Of a DNA stretch of 34,857 nt, positions 22,971 to 31,736 are shown piece by piece. The notes beneath the pieces are model-generated. The model was not told the DNA's origin. It saw only the letters and a program-made list of their open reading frames with translations, and ran no database searches. The stretch is from positions 1 through 34,857 of the forward strand of contig SCPB01000024.1 of NCBI GenBank assembly GCA_005502445.1. Reading direction: 5' to 3'. How positions within the stretch are numbered: position 1 is the first letter of the stretch; every line of letters starts with the position of its first letter. This DNA comes from Microbacteriaceae bacterium X2B. GTDB lineage: Bacteria; Actinomycetota; Actinomycetes; Actinomycetales; Microbacteriaceae. Position numbers and translations under genes: made by a program.

Positions 22971-24248
22971 TCAGTCGTTCGCGGCCGAGCAGCGCCGATC
23001 GGCGGCGGTCTGGCCGGGCACGTTCTCGAGCACCTCGGGGGTCGGCGCCGCGCTCGGCGAGCCCGACGGCGCCGCTGACGGGTCGATCGACGCGGACTCC
23101 GACGGGGCGGGCTCGGCCGTCGCCTCGCCCGATGCGCTCGGCGCCGGGGCGGGCGCGTTCGGGTCGGCGACGGTGCCCTGCTCGGGCTCGTCGGGCAGGA
23201 ATCGCTCGTCGTTCTCGATGAGGCGCATGAGCTCGTCGGCCTCGTCCTCGAGCGGCAGCACGCGGCCGGCGAGGGGGCCCTCGAGGGGCACCTCCCCGGG
23301 GTACTGGACGAAGACGATGTTCTCGATCGGCATGTCGGCGAGCACCCGCGCCATGGCGACCATGGTGTCGAGCGGGCGGAGGCTCGTGGAGAGCTCCATC
23401 GACTCCGTTGTGACCTTCGCCAGGCCGTACAGAGCGGTGAGATCGGTCAGCACGCCGTCGCTCTGCACCTTCCGGATCATCGACGACAGGTACACCTGCT
23501 GGTTGGAGATGCGGCCGAGGTCGCCGCCGTCGCCCACGCCGTACCGCGTCCGCAGGAACGCGAGCGCCTCGTCCCCCTCCACGACGTGCGTTCCGGCCGT
23601 CTCGAGCTCGAGTCCCGTGTACGGGTCGGAGATCGGCGCGTCGATGCAGACCTCGACCCCGCCGATGGCCGACGACATGCGCGCCACTCCGTCGAACGAG
23701 ATCGTGCCGGCGTAGGGGATCTCCAGCCCCGTGAGATCTTCGACGGTGTCGACGACGCACGCGAGGCCGCCCTCGCCGTACGCCTCGTTGATCTGGACGA
23801 ACTCCAGCGGCTCCGACGTCGTGCCATCCTCCGCCTCGCACGCGGGGATGTCCACGAGCAGGTCGCGCGGAATCGAGACCGCGACGGCGGACTGCTGGTC
23901 CTCCGCGACGTGCACGAGCATGTTGACGTCGTTGAGCGTCGTGTCGCGGTCGTCGGCGTCGGCCTGGCCCTCGGCGTTGTCGATGCCGACGATGAGGACG
24001 TTGAAGCCGCCCTCCCAGTCGCCGACGGCGGGCACCTCGCCGCCGAGGTCGACCGAATCGATGCCGCTGTCCAGCTGGTAGGCCGCGATCGCGGCGACGG
24101 ATGCTCCGCTCACGAGCACGACGGCGAGCACCCCGGCCAGGGCTTTCAGGGCCGTGCGCCACCCCGATGCGCGCTTGAGGCGACCGTGGCGCACCTCGGC
24201 CGCCTCGGCGCGGAGGCCGGAGCGGTCGCGACGTCTCGACTCGGTCAT
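22971..24248 (-). CDS. LytR-CpsA-Psr (LCP) family cell-wall ligase, copy 2
   Basis: This 425-aa protein is likely to transfer glycopolymers from a lipid carrier to peptidoglycan. It has a basic cytoplasmic N-terminus, one membrane segment (about 33-57: ALAGVLAVVLVSGASVAAIA), then the extracellular LCP domain. Key parts are FNVLIVGIDNAEG, RDTTLNDVNMLVHV, AVSIPRDLLVDIP, FVQINEAYGEGG and LRTRYGVGDGGDLGRISNQQ. These include the aspartate and arginines that bind the polyprenyl phosphate. A Pro/Ala/Ser-rich linker leads to the tail EVLENVPGQTAADRRCSAAND. It starts 14 nt after its paralogue and is cotranscribed with it. Confidence 0.92.
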   Translation of the reverse strand: MTESRRRDRSGLRAEAAEVRHGRLKRASGWRTALKALAGVLAVVLVSGASVAAIAAYQLDSGIDSVDLGGEVPAVGDWEGGFNVLIVGIDNAEGQADADDRDTTLNDVNMLVHVAEDQQSAVAVSIPRDLLVDIPACEAEDGTTSEPLEFVQINEAYGEGGLACVVDTVEDLTGLEIPYAGTISFDGVARMSSAIGGVEVCIDAPISDPYTGLELETAGTHVVEGDEALAFLRTRYGVGDGGDLGRISNQQVYLSSMIRKVQSDGVLTDLTALYGLAKVTTESMELSTSLRPLDTMVAMARVLADMPIENIVFVQYPGEVPLEGPLAGRVLPLEDEADELMRLIENDERFLPDEPEQGTVADPNAPAPAPSASGEATAEPAPSESASIDPSAAPSGSPSAAPTPEVLENVPGQTAADRRCSAAND

Positions 24249-24262
24249 CGTCGCGGCCCGTC

Positions 24263-25549
24263 TCAGTTCGCGACCGAGCAGGTCTGCTGAGCGGCGGTCT
24301 GGCCGAGCACGCCCTCGAGCACCTCGGCCTCGGCGGGCTCCTCGCCCGGGAGCGGCGGAACGGTCGGGGACGCGCTCGGGGCCGGCTCGGCCGTCGCGGT
24401 CTCGCTCGGGGCCGGCTCGGGCGCAGTGGGAGCGCTTGGGTCGAGCGCGGCGCCGTTGCCCGTGGCGTCCTCGGCGAGCAGGAACGGCTCGTCGGCGCGG
24501 ATCTTCTCGAACAGCTGCTCGGCGAGGTACTCGACGGGAGCCGCCTTGCCCGTGTAGACGCCGCCGACCCCGGTCGTCGCGGGGTACTGCACGAAGGTGA
24601 TGCTCTCGGTGGGGATGTCCTTGAGCACGAGCGCCATCGACACCATCGTGTCGATGCTCGCGAGGCTCGACGACAGCGACATCGCCCTCGTCGCGACCTG
24701 CGCGAGGCCGTAGAGCTTCGTCGGGTCGGTCAGGGTGCCGCCGCTCTGCAGGGTGCGCATGAGCGACGACATGTAGACCTGCTGGCTCGAGATGCGGCTG
24801 AGATCGGAGCCGTCGCCGACGCCGTAGCGCGTGCGGAGGAAGGCGAGCGCCGTGTAGCCCTCGACGGTGTGCGTGCCCGCCGTCGGGAGGTCGAGGCCCG
24901 TGAAGGGGTCGGAGACGGGCGCGTCGACGCAGACCTCCACTCCCCCGACGGCGGTCGACATCATGGCGACGCCGTCGAACGAGATCGTGCCGGCGTACGG
25001 GATCTCGAGCCCCGTGAGCGCCTCGGCCGTGAGCACGACGCAGTTGAGGCCGCCGACCCCGAACGCCGAGTTGAACGGCTGCGCGCTCATCTCGTACGAG
25101 GTGCGGCCGTCGGGCAGCGGACACTCCGGGATGGGGACGACGAGGTCGCGCGGGATGGACACCGCGATCGCCGACTGCTGATCCTCCGCGACGTGGACGA
25201 GGATGTTGACGTCGTTGAGCGTCGCGCCGTCGCGCTGGTTCTCGTCCTGCTGGCCCTCGGCGTTGTCGACGCCGACGATGAGGACGTTGAAGCCGCCCTC
25301 CCACTCGCCGACCGTCGGCACGGAGCGCGCCTCGCCGTTCGCGCCCGTGAGAATGACCTCGTCGATGTTGGCGTCGAGCTGGTTGAGCGTGATCGCGGCG
25401 ACGGATGCGCCGCTGACGAGGACGACCGCGAGCGCGGAGGAGATGACCGAGAGCACCGTGCGCCAGCCGGATGACCGGCGCTGGCGCCCGTGGCGGACGT
25501 GCGCGGTCGGCAGCGAGCGGATCGACCGATCGCGCACCTGCTCCGTCAT
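24263..25549 (-). CDS. LytR-CpsA-Psr (LCP) family cell-wall ligase, copy 1
   Basis: This 428-aa protein is the close paralogue and upstream partner of the gene at 22971-24248. Architecture is the same: basic N-terminus, one membrane helix (about 35-57), LCP domain with FNVLIVGVDNAEG, ATLNDVNILVHV, AVSIPRDLVVPIP and LRTRYGVGDGSDLSRISSQQ, then a Pro/Ala/Ser linker and the tail EVLEGVLGQTAAQQTCSVAN. The ATG has AAGGAG about 6 nt upstream. The near-identical motif order shows a tandem duplication. The two may differ in the polymer transferred (for example teichoic or teichuronic-type versus arabinogalactan-like chains), which the sequence does not tell. Confidence 0.92.
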   Translation of the reverse strand: MTEQVRDRSIRSLPTAHVRHGRQRRSSGWRTVLSVISSALAVVLVSGASVAAITLNQLDANIDEVILTGANGEARSVPTVGEWEGGFNVLIVGVDNAEGQQDENQRDGATLNDVNILVHVAEDQQSAIAVSIPRDLVVPIPECPLPDGRTSYEMSAQPFNSAFGVGGLNCVVLTAEALTGLEIPYAGTISFDGVAMMSTAVGGVEVCVDAPVSDPFTGLDLPTAGTHTVEGYTALAFLRTRYGVGDGSDLSRISSQQVYMSSLMRTLQSGGTLTDPTKLYGLAQVATRAMSLSSSLASIDTMVSMALVLKDIPTESITFVQYPATTGVGGVYTGKAAPVEYLAEQLFEKIRADEPFLLAEDATGNGAALDPSAPTAPEPAPSETATAEPAPSASPTVPPLPGEEPAEAEVLEGVLGQTAAQQTCSVAN

Positions 25550-25586
25550 TCGCACTCCTTCTGGCACGGCGAGGACGCCGTCGCGG

Positions 25587-25671
25587 CGGAGGGCGTGGGA
25601 TTCGAACCCACGAGACATTCCTGCCCACTGGTTTTCAAGACCAGCTCCATCGGCCGCTCGGACAGCCCTCC
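25587..25671 (-). tRNA. tRNA-Ser (anticodon TGA)
   Basis: This is an 85-nt class II tRNA: acceptor GGAGGGC/GCCCTCC, anticodon stem CTGGT/ACCAG with loop CTTGAAA, variable arm TGGGCAGGAATGTCTC, and T-loop TTCGAAT. It reads UCA-type serine codons. It lies between the LCP pair and a serS-containing operon. CCA is not encoded. Confidence 0.95.
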
Positions 25672-25688
25672 TTGGACACCAAACCACG

Positions 25689-25694
25689 ATTCTA
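25689..25694 (-). promoter_or_regulatory. -10 box of the tRNA-Ser(TGA) promoter
   Basis: TAGAAT on the minus strand lies 17 nt before the tRNA 5' end and just after the HAD hydrolase stop. No clear -35 is seen. Confidence 0.45.
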
Positions 25695-25706
25695 GACCGA
25701 GGAGGG

Positions 25707-26597
25707 CTAAGAATCGGCTGGTTCGCCTGCTCCCGAACGAGGGGCCCCCGCGGCGCGCAGCCCGGCGAGCGCGAGCGCGAGCCCGTCGGCGGTGTCGCGC
25801 TCGGTCACCTCGGATGCCGCCTCGACGACCTCGGGCGGCGCCTGCCCCATGGCGACGCCGCGGCCGCCGAGACTCGTCGCCCACGCGAGCATCTCGATGT
25901 CGTTGCGGCCGTCGCCCACGGTCATGACGCGCTCGCCGGGAATGCCGAGGGCATCCCGGACCCGCTCGAGGGCCGTCGACTTGTTGACGCCGTCGGGCGC
26001 GATGTCGAGCCACGCCGTCCAGCCCACGTTGTAGCTGACCTGGTGCAGGCCCATGAGCTCGACGACGGCGAGGAACTCCGACATCGCGTGGCCGGGCGAG
26101 ATGACGACGACGCGCGTCGCGGGCTCGGCGCACAGCTCCTCGAAGGGCACCTCGTGGCTGATCGCCCCGAGCGCGCCGTCCGGGAACCAGCCGGTGTACC
26201 GGTAGACGCCCGTCTCGTCCTCGACGGCGTAGTTCGCCTGGGTCAGATGCGGGCGGATGCGCGTGAGGACATCCGTCGCATCGAACGTCTCGACGTGGTG
26301 GCGCCGGTAGCCCGTCGGGGCCTCCGGGTCGCGCCGCAGCGTGATCGCCCCGTTCGAGCACACGATGTAGTGCGGGGCGATGTCGAGGCGCTCGAGCACG
26401 GGGAGCGTCATCGCGACCGAGCGGCCCGTCGCGAGCATGACCTCGTGACCGGCGTCGCGGACGCGGTGCACCTCGCGCAGCACGGCGTCCGACAGCGTGC
26501 CGTCCTCGTGCAGGACGGTGCCGTCGATGTCGAGTGCGACGAGCCAGCGGTCGCCGACGGGGATGCTCGGCATCGAGTCGCTCGTCGCCGCGCTCAC
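25707..26597 (-). CDS. HAD-superfamily phosphatase (Cof type)
   Basis: This 296-aa member of the Cof/YidA branch dephosphorylates small phosphorylated metabolites. Motif I is [15 protein letters not shown] (nucleophile D and acid D), motif II ATGRS, motif III lysine in [12 protein letters not shown], and motif [15 protein letters not shown]2-type cap domain lies between (about 95-200). GTG 26597 is chosen because it overlaps the serS stop (GTGA); an internal ATG ([10 protein letters not shown]) is an alternative that starts nine residues later. The substrate is unknown; coupling to serS gives no clear clue. Confidence 0.9.
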   Translation of the reverse strand: MSAATSDSMPSIPVGDRWLVALDIDGTVLHEDGTLSDAVLREVHRVRDAGHEVMLATGRSVAMTLPVLERLDIAPHYIVCSNGAITLRRDPEAPTGYRRHHVETFDATDVLTRIRPHLTQANYAVEDETGVYRYTGWFPDGALGAISHEVPFEELCAEPATRVVVISPGHAMSEFLAVVELMGLHQVSYNVGWTAWLDIAPDGVNKSTALERVRDALGIPGERVMTVGDGRNDIEMLAWATSLGGRGVAMGQAPPEVVEAASEVTERDTADGLALALAGLRAAGAPRSGAGEPADS

Positions 26598-27859
26598 GCG
26601 GTCGGCTCCAGCACGGCGAGGCCGCCGAGGTACGGCTGCAGGGCCTCGGGCACCGCGACCGAGCCGTCGGCGCGCTGGTGGGTCTCGAGGATGGCGACGA
26701 TCCAGCGCGTCGTCGCGAGCGTGCCGTTGAGCGTCGCGACGGGGGTCGTCTTGCCGTCCTCGCCGCGGAAGCGCGTGTCGAGTCGGCGGGCCTGGAAGGT
26801 CGTGCAGTTGCTCGTGCTCGTGAGCTCGCGGTACGCGCCCTGAGTCGGCACCCACGCCTCGACGTCGAACTTGCGCGCGGCGCTCGTGCCGAGATCGCCG
26901 GCCGCGGTGTCGATGACGCGATAGGAGAGGCCCAGCGCCTGGAGCATCCCCTCTTGGAGCGCCAGCAGGCGCTCGTGCTCGGCCTCCGCCTCGGCGGGGT
27001 CGATGTAGGTGAACATCTCAAGCTTCTGGAACTGGTGCACGCGGATGATGCCGCGGGTGTCGCGGCCGTAGCTGCCGGCCTCGCGGCGGTAGCAGGTCGA
27101 CCAGCCGGCGTAGCGCAGCGGGCCGTTCGCGACGTCGATGATCTCGCCCGCGTGGTAGCCGGCGAGGGCGACCTCGCTCGTGCCCGTGAGGTAGAGGTCG
27201 TCGTCGGGCAGGTGGTAGATCTCGTCGGCGTGCGCGCCGAGGAATCCCGTGCCGCTCATGATCTCGGGCTTGACGAGGGTCGGCGTGATGAGCGGGGTGA
27301 ACCCGGCCTCGAGCGCGCGGTCGAGGGCCATGTTCATGAGCGCGAGCTCGAGGCGCGCGCCGACGCCCTTGAGGAAGTAGAAGCGCGAGCCCGAGACCTT
27401 CACGCCGCGGGGCATGTCGATCGCGTCGAGCAGCTCGCCGAGCGCGAGGTGGTCGCGGGGCTCGAAGTCGAAGGCGGGCCTCTCGCCGACCTCGCGCAGG
27501 GTGACGAAGTCGTCCTCGCCGCCCTCGGGCACGCCGTCGAGCACGACATTGGGGATCGAGCCGGCGATGCGCGTGAAGGCCTCGTCGGCCTCGGTCGCCG
27601 CGAGCTGGGCGGCCTTGACGCGCGCCGAGAGCTCCTGAGCGGCGGCGACGAGCGCGGCCTTCTCCTCCTTCGGAGCCTGCGCGACGCGCTTGCCGTGCGC
27701 GTTCTGCTCGGCCCGCAGCGCCTCGAACGCGGTGATCGCCTCGCGCCGCGCGCGGTCGGCGGCGACGGCCTCGTCGACGAGCTCGACCGACGATCGCCTC
27801 GCCCGCTGGGAGGCCGAGACGACGTCGGGGTTCTCACGCAGCAGCTGGGGGTCGATCAC
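26594..27859 (-). CDS. serS: Seryl-tRNA synthetase
   Basis: This 421-aa class II synthetase charges tRNA-Ser; two of its substrates are encoded nearby. It has the N-terminal coiled-coil arm (about 30-105: [20 protein letters not shown] onward), motif 2 [19 protein letters not shown] with [10 protein letters not shown], and motif 3 [30 protein letters not shown] and [16 protein letters not shown] are serine-pocket regions. Length is normal. The start is GTG 27859 with AGGGGA immediately before; a leaderless start is possible. It is divergent from the lipid kinase gene with 73 nt between. Confidence 0.97.
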   Translation of the reverse strand: MIDPQLLRENPDVVSASQRARRSSVELVDEAVAADRARREAITAFEALRAEQNAHGKRVAQAPKEEKAALVAAAQELSARVKAAQLAATEADEAFTRIAGSIPNVVLDGVPEGGEDDFVTLREVGERPAFDFEPRDHLALGELLDAIDMPRGVKVSGSRFYFLKGVGARLELALMNMALDRALEAGFTPLITPTLVKPEIMSGTGFLGAHADEIYHLPDDDLYLTGTSEVALAGYHAGEIIDVANGPLRYAGWSTCYRREAGSYGRDTRGIIRVHQFQKLEMFTYIDPAEAEAEHERLLALQEGMLQALGLSYRVIDTAAGDLGTSAARKFDVEAWVPTQGAYRELTSTSNCTTFQARRLDTRFRGEDGKTTPVATLNGTLATTRWIVAILETHQRADGSVAVPEALQPYLGGLAVLEPTA

Positions 27860-27919
27860 TCCCCTAGTCTGTCACGCGCTCGCGGGGCGACCCCCTCCGC
27901 TCACCGCCCCTCGATGCTC

Positions 27920-27935
27920 TAGCCTGACGACCATG
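27920..27935 (+). promoter_or_regulatory. Leaderless promoter -10 box for the lipid kinase
   Basis: TAGCCT (27920-27925) matches TANNNT and is exactly 7 nt before ATG 27933. No ribosome site is present, in keeping with a leaderless mRNA. Confidence 0.5.
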
Positions 27936-29069
27936 AGCACCCCTCGCGCCGATGGCGCACGCCCCCGCGCGGCGATCGTCTACAACCCGATCAAGATCGA
28001 TGAGGATGCTCTGCGCACGGCGGTCGCGGCCGCCGAGTCCGAGCACGACTGGGCCGAGTCGCTGTGGATCGAGACGACCGTCGAGGACCCGGGTGCGGGG
28101 CAGGCGCGCACCGCGGTCGACGAGGGCGTCGACGTCGTGCTCGCCGCCGGAGGCGACGGCACCGTCCGCGCCGTGGCCGAGGGGCTGCGCGGCACGGGCA
28201 CCCCGGTCGCCCTCCTGCCCGCCGGCACCGGGAACCTGCTCGCCCGCAACCTCGACCTCACGCTCAACGACGTCCCCCGATCGGTGCAGACCGCATTCGC
28301 GGGCTCCGACCGCGCGATCGACGTCGGCGTCGCCGACATCGTCGACGGGGACGGCGAGGCCTCGACCCACGTCTTCGTCGTCATGGTCGGCGTCGGCCTC
28401 GACGCGAAGATGATCGCGGCGACGAACCCCGAGCTCAAGAAGAAGGTCGGCTGGCTCGCCTACGTCGAGGCCGTCGCGCGCATCTTCAAGGACGTCAACG
28501 CGCTGCGCGTCACCTACTCGCTCGACGGAGCCTCGAGCCGGTCGACGACCGTGAGCACGCTCCTCATCGGCAACTGCGGCATCCTCCCGGGCAACGTGCC
28601 CATCCTCCCCGACGCGAAGGTCGACGACGGACTCATCGACATGGTCGCGATGCGCCCGAAGAACCTCTTCGGGTGGATCCGCATCGGCACGACCGTGATC
28701 TGGGAGAACGGCGTGCTGCGCAAGACGCGCTTCGGCCGCCGCCTCATCGCCGCGGACAAGCGCGTGCGCCCGCTCCGCTACTACCAGGGCCGCCGCAGCG
28801 ATCTGCGCTTCCGCGGGCCGGAGGAGTTCGAGATCGACGGCGAGGAGATGGGGAGCATCGTCCAGCTCGCCGTCCACGTCGACCCCGCCTCGCTCATCGT
28901 GCGCGTGCCGCGCGACGCCTACGTGCACTCGGTCAAGCCGGATGAGGCGGCCGAGGCCGAGGCGAAGGAGATCGAGGTCGAGCGCCAGGGCCGCGTCGCG
29001 GCCGCCGACATCGGTCAGCCGCAGCGCTCGGATTCCGACGTGCCGGCGACGCTCGGCGAGGACGACTAG
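27933..29069 (+). CDS. Diacylglycerol kinase-like lipid kinase
   Basis: This 378-aa soluble or peripheral kinase belongs to the DgkB/YegS/BmrU family and phosphorylates diacylglycerol or a related lipid (in actinobacteria possibly a phosphatidylinositol precursor). The catalytic signature is VVLAAGGDGTVRAVAEGL, followed by LLPAGTGNLLARNLDL. Later come VMVGVGLDAKMI, GNCGILPGNVPILPDAKVDDGLIDM and FEIDGEEMG, all typical. The C-terminal 45 residues are acidic and unstructured-looking. The stop TAG overlaps the pheA stop on the other strand by sharing CTAG (29066-29069). Confidence 0.92.
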   Translation: MSTPRADGARPRAAIVYNPIKIDEDALRTAVAAAESEHDWAESLWIETTVEDPGAGQARTAVDEGVDVVLAAGGDGTVRAVAEGLRGTGTPVALLPAGTGNLLARNLDLTLNDVPRSVQTAFAGSDRAIDVGVADIVDGDGEASTHVFVVMVGVGLDAKMIAATNPELKKKVGWLAYVEAVARIFKDVNALRVTYSLDGASSRSTTVSTLLIGNCGILPGNVPILPDAKVDDGLIDMVAMRPKNLFGWIRIGTTVIWENGVLRKTRFGRRLIAADKRVRPLRYYQGRRSDLRFRGPEEFEIDGEEMGSIVQLAVHVDPASLIVRVPRDAYVHSVKPDEAAEAEAKEIEVERQGRVAAADIGQPQRSDSDVPATLGEDD

Positions 29070-30016
29070 GCCGGCGGCTCGCCGTTCACGATTCCGCGCA
29101 GCCAGTCGCGGGCATCCGTGAAGACGTCGTCGCCGTACTGCGAGACGACCTCGATCTGCTGCTGGTCCGCGCGCGGGTACGAGCCGAGGAACATGACGTT
29201 CGGGCTGAACCGCTTGAGGCCGAGCAGGGCGTCGGCGACGCGCTCGTCGCGCACGTGCCCGTCGAGGTCGATGACGAAGCGGTAGCGGCCGAGGGCGTCG
29301 CCGATCGGCCGCGACTCGATGAGGCTCATGTTGACGCCGCGCGTCGCGAACTGCTCGAGCATCTCGAGCAGCCGGCCAGGCGCGTTATCGGGCAGCTCGA
29401 CGATGACGCTCGTCTTGTCGGCCCCCGTGCGCTCCGGCAGGCCGAGTGTGCGGCTCACGAGCACGAAGCGGGTCACCGCGTTCGGATTGTCGCCGATGCT
29501 CTCGGCGAGCACCTCGAGGTCGTGGTGGTCGGTGATGCCGGGCGGCGCGACGGCGGCCTCGGCGAGCGCCGACTCCAGCAGACCCGCGGCCGCCGCGACG
29601 TTCGACGCCGCCGGGATGTGCCCGTGGCTCGGCATGGCCGATTCGAGGAAGCGGCGGCACTGCGCGTAGGCGACCGGGTGCGCGGAGACGACCCGGACAT
29701 CCTCGATGCGGGTGCCCGGCCGGGCGACCAGCACGAAGTTCACGGGGACGAGGAACTCGCCGATGATGCGCAGGCCCGGGATGGTCGCGAGGGCGTCCTG
29801 GGTGGCGCTCACCCCGCCCTCGACCGAGTTCTCGATCGCGATCATGGCCGCGACGCTGCGCCCGGTCATGACGTCGTCGAACGCCTCGCCGACGTTCGCG
29901 ACGCTGCGCCACACGGCGCCCTCGGCCTCGGGCACCTGCCGCAGGGCCTCCCACGTGAACGTGCCGACGGGGCCCAGGTAGCTGTAGGCGGGCGGGCTGT
30001 CGGGGGCGGCGCTCAT
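29066..30016 (-). CDS. pheA: Prephenate dehydratase
   Basis: This 316-aa monofunctional enzyme makes phenylpyruvate from prephenate in phenylalanine synthesis. The N-terminus YSYLGPVGTFTWEAL, IAIENSVEGGV, the substrate/catalytic stretch NPNAVTRFVLV (TRF motif), and the ACT domain GRLLEMLEQFATRGVNMSLIESRP are present. The ESRP sequence is the phenylalanine-binding site, so feedback inhibition is expected. ATG 30016 is preceded at 7 nt by TAGACT, suggesting leaderless expression. It is convergent with the lipid kinase and divergent from the phosphoglucomutase. Confidence 0.95.
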   Translation of the reverse strand: MSAAPDSPPAYSYLGPVGTFTWEALRQVPEAEGAVWRSVANVGEAFDDVMTGRSVAAMIAIENSVEGGVSATQDALATIPGLRIIGEFLVPVNFVLVARPGTRIEDVRVVSAHPVAYAQCRRFLESAMPSHGHIPAASNVAAAAGLLESALAEAAVAPPGITDHHDLEVLAESIGDNPNAVTRFVLVSRTLGLPERTGADKTSVIVELPDNAPGRLLEMLEQFATRGVNMSLIESRPIGDALGRYRFVIDLDGHVRDERVADALLGLKRFSPNVMFLGSYPRADQQQIEVVSQYGDDVFTDARDWLRGIVNGEPPA

Positions 30017-30029
30017 GCTCCGCAGTCTA
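30014..30029 (-). promoter_or_regulatory. Leaderless promoter -10 box for pheA
   Basis: TAGACT on the minus strand (30029-30024) is exactly 7 nt before ATG 30016-30014. It matches TANNNT and leaves no room for a leader. Confidence 0.5.
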
Positions 30030-30125
30030 CGGCGGGCTCGCCGGCGGCCGAGCGCCCGGGCTCGCGACTGCGAGGAGCCCGCGAGACCCTGGGCCCCGCG
30101 CGCCCCCCGATGGTTGGATGGGCGC

Positions 30126-31736
30126 ATGACCCGCGCCGGAACCCCCGCCCAGTCCTCCGACCTCGTCGACGTCGATGCGCTGATCGCCGCGTACCACGAC
30201 CGCGTCCCGGATATCGATGATCCGGCGCAGCGCGTGGTCTTCGGCACGAGCGGCCACCGCGGCTCGAGCCTCGACGGCGCCTTCACCGATACCCACATCG
30301 CCGCGATCACCCAGGCGATCGTCGAGTACCGCGCGACGCAGGGCACGACGGGCCCCGTCTTCGTCGGCGCCGACACCCACGCACTATCCTCCCCCGCGCA
30401 GCGCACGGCGCTCGAGGTGCTCACCGCGAACGGCGTCGCGGCGTTCGTCGACGCGCACGACGGGTACGTGCCGACCCCCGCGCTCAGCCACGCGATCATC
30501 ACCCACAACCGCAGCGGCCTCGCCGACGCCGACGGCATCGTGATCACGCCGAGCCACAACCCGCCGCGCGACGGCGGCTTCAAGTACAACCCGCCGCACG
30601 GCGGCCCCGCCGACTCCGACGCGACGAACTGGATCGCGGATCGCGCGAACGACATCATCGCGAACGGCTCGCGCGACGTGAAGCGCGGTGCCGCGATCGA
30701 GACGCACGCCTACGACTACCGGTTGCACTACGTCGCCGACCTCGCGTACATCCTCGACATCGATCGCATTCGCGAGGCCGGCCTGCACATCGGCGCCGAC
30801 CCGCTCGGCGGGGCGAGCGTCGAGTACTGGCAGTTCATCGCCGAGCACTACGGGCTCGACCTGACGGTCGTGAACCCCTTCGTCGACCCGGCCTGGAGCT
30901 TCATGACGCTCGACTGGGACGAGAAGATCCGGATGGATCCGTCGAGCCCGAGCGCGATGGCGAGCGTGCTCGCCCATCAGCACGACTACGCGGTGCTCAC
31001 GGGCAACGACGCCGACGCCGACCGCCACGGCATCGTCACGCCCGACGGCGGCCTCATGAACCCCAACCACTACCTCGCCGTCGCGATCGAGTACCTCTAC
31101 ACGCACCGGCCCGAGTGGCGCGCCGACGCCGCGATCGGCAAGACGCTCGTGTCGAGCTCGATGATCGACCGCGTCGCCGAGGGCCTCGGTCGTCGCCTGC
31201 ACGAGGTGCCGGTCGGCTTCAAGTGGTTCGTGCCGGGCCTCATCGACGGCTCGGTCGCGTTCGGCGGCGAGGAGAGCGCGGGTGCGAGCTTCGTGCGCCG
31301 CGACGGCAGCGTCTGGACGACCGACAAGGACGGCATCCTGCTCGCGCTGCTCGCGAGCGAGATCACGGCCGTCACTGGGTCGACCCCCTCCCAGCTGTAC
31401 ACGGGGCTCACCTCGACGTACGGCGCGCCCGCCTACCAGCGAGTGGATGCCGCGGCCACGAAGGAGCAGAAGGCGAAGCTCTCGAAGCTGTCGGGCGATG
31501 CGATCGCGGCCGACGAGCTGGCCGGCGAGCCCATCACGGCCCGCCTGTCGGAGGCGCCGGGCAACGGCGCCGCGATCGGCGGCGTGAAGGTCGTGACCGA
31601 GAACGCGTGGTTCGCGGCCCGCCCGAGCGGCACGGAGGACGTGTACAAGATCTACGCCGAGTCGTTCCGCGGTGAGGACCACTTGCGCCAGGTGCAGAGC
31701 GAGGCGAAGGCGATCGTGGATGCCGCCCTCCGCTGA
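30126..31736 (+). CDS. pgm: Alpha-phosphoglucomutase
   Basis: This 536-aa enzyme interconverts glucose-1-phosphate and glucose-6-phosphate, linking glycolysis with glycogen and cell-wall sugar supply. Motifs in order are FGTSGHRGSS near the N-terminus, the phosphoserine loop TPSHNPP with S143, the metal loop GNDADADRHG, the sugar loop FGGEESAGASF and the phosphate-binding loop ARPSGTEDVYKIY. All catalytic parts are intact, and length fits the bacterial family. ATG 30126 gives the right N-terminus; no strong ribosome site is visible. The last 17 nt overlap the start of the aminotransferase-fold gene. Confidence 0.96.
   Translation: MTRAGTPAQSSDLVDVDALIAAYHDRVPDIDDPAQRVVFGTSGHRGSSLDGAFTDTHIAAITQAIVEYRATQGTTGPVFVGADTHALSSPAQRTALEVLTANGVAAFVDAHDGYVPTPALSHAIITHNRSGLADADGIVITPSHNPPRDGGFKYNPPHGGPADSDATNWIADRANDIIANGSRDVKRGAAIETHAYDYRLHYVADLAYILDIDRIREAGLHIGADPLGGASVEYWQFIAEHYGLDLTVVNPFVDPAWSFMTLDWDEKIRMDPSSPSAMASVLAHQHDYAVLTGNDADADRHGIVTPDGGLMNPNHYLAVAIEYLYTHRPEWRADAAIGKTLVSSSMIDRVAEGLGRRLHEVPVGFKWFVPGLIDGSVAFGGEESAGASFVRRDGSVWTTDKDGILLALLASEITAVTGSTPSQLYTGLTSTYGAPAYQRVDAAATKEQKAKLSKLSGDAIAADELAGEPITARLSEAPGNGAAIGGVKVVTENAWFAARPSGTEDVYKIYAESFRGEDHLRQVQSEAKAIVDAALR

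Noticed and set aside
25546-27021. A 491-aa minus-strand frame across the HAD hydrolase and tRNA-Ser
   Set aside because: Wrong frame relative to the HAD and SerRS proteins, and it ends by translating the tRNA gene.
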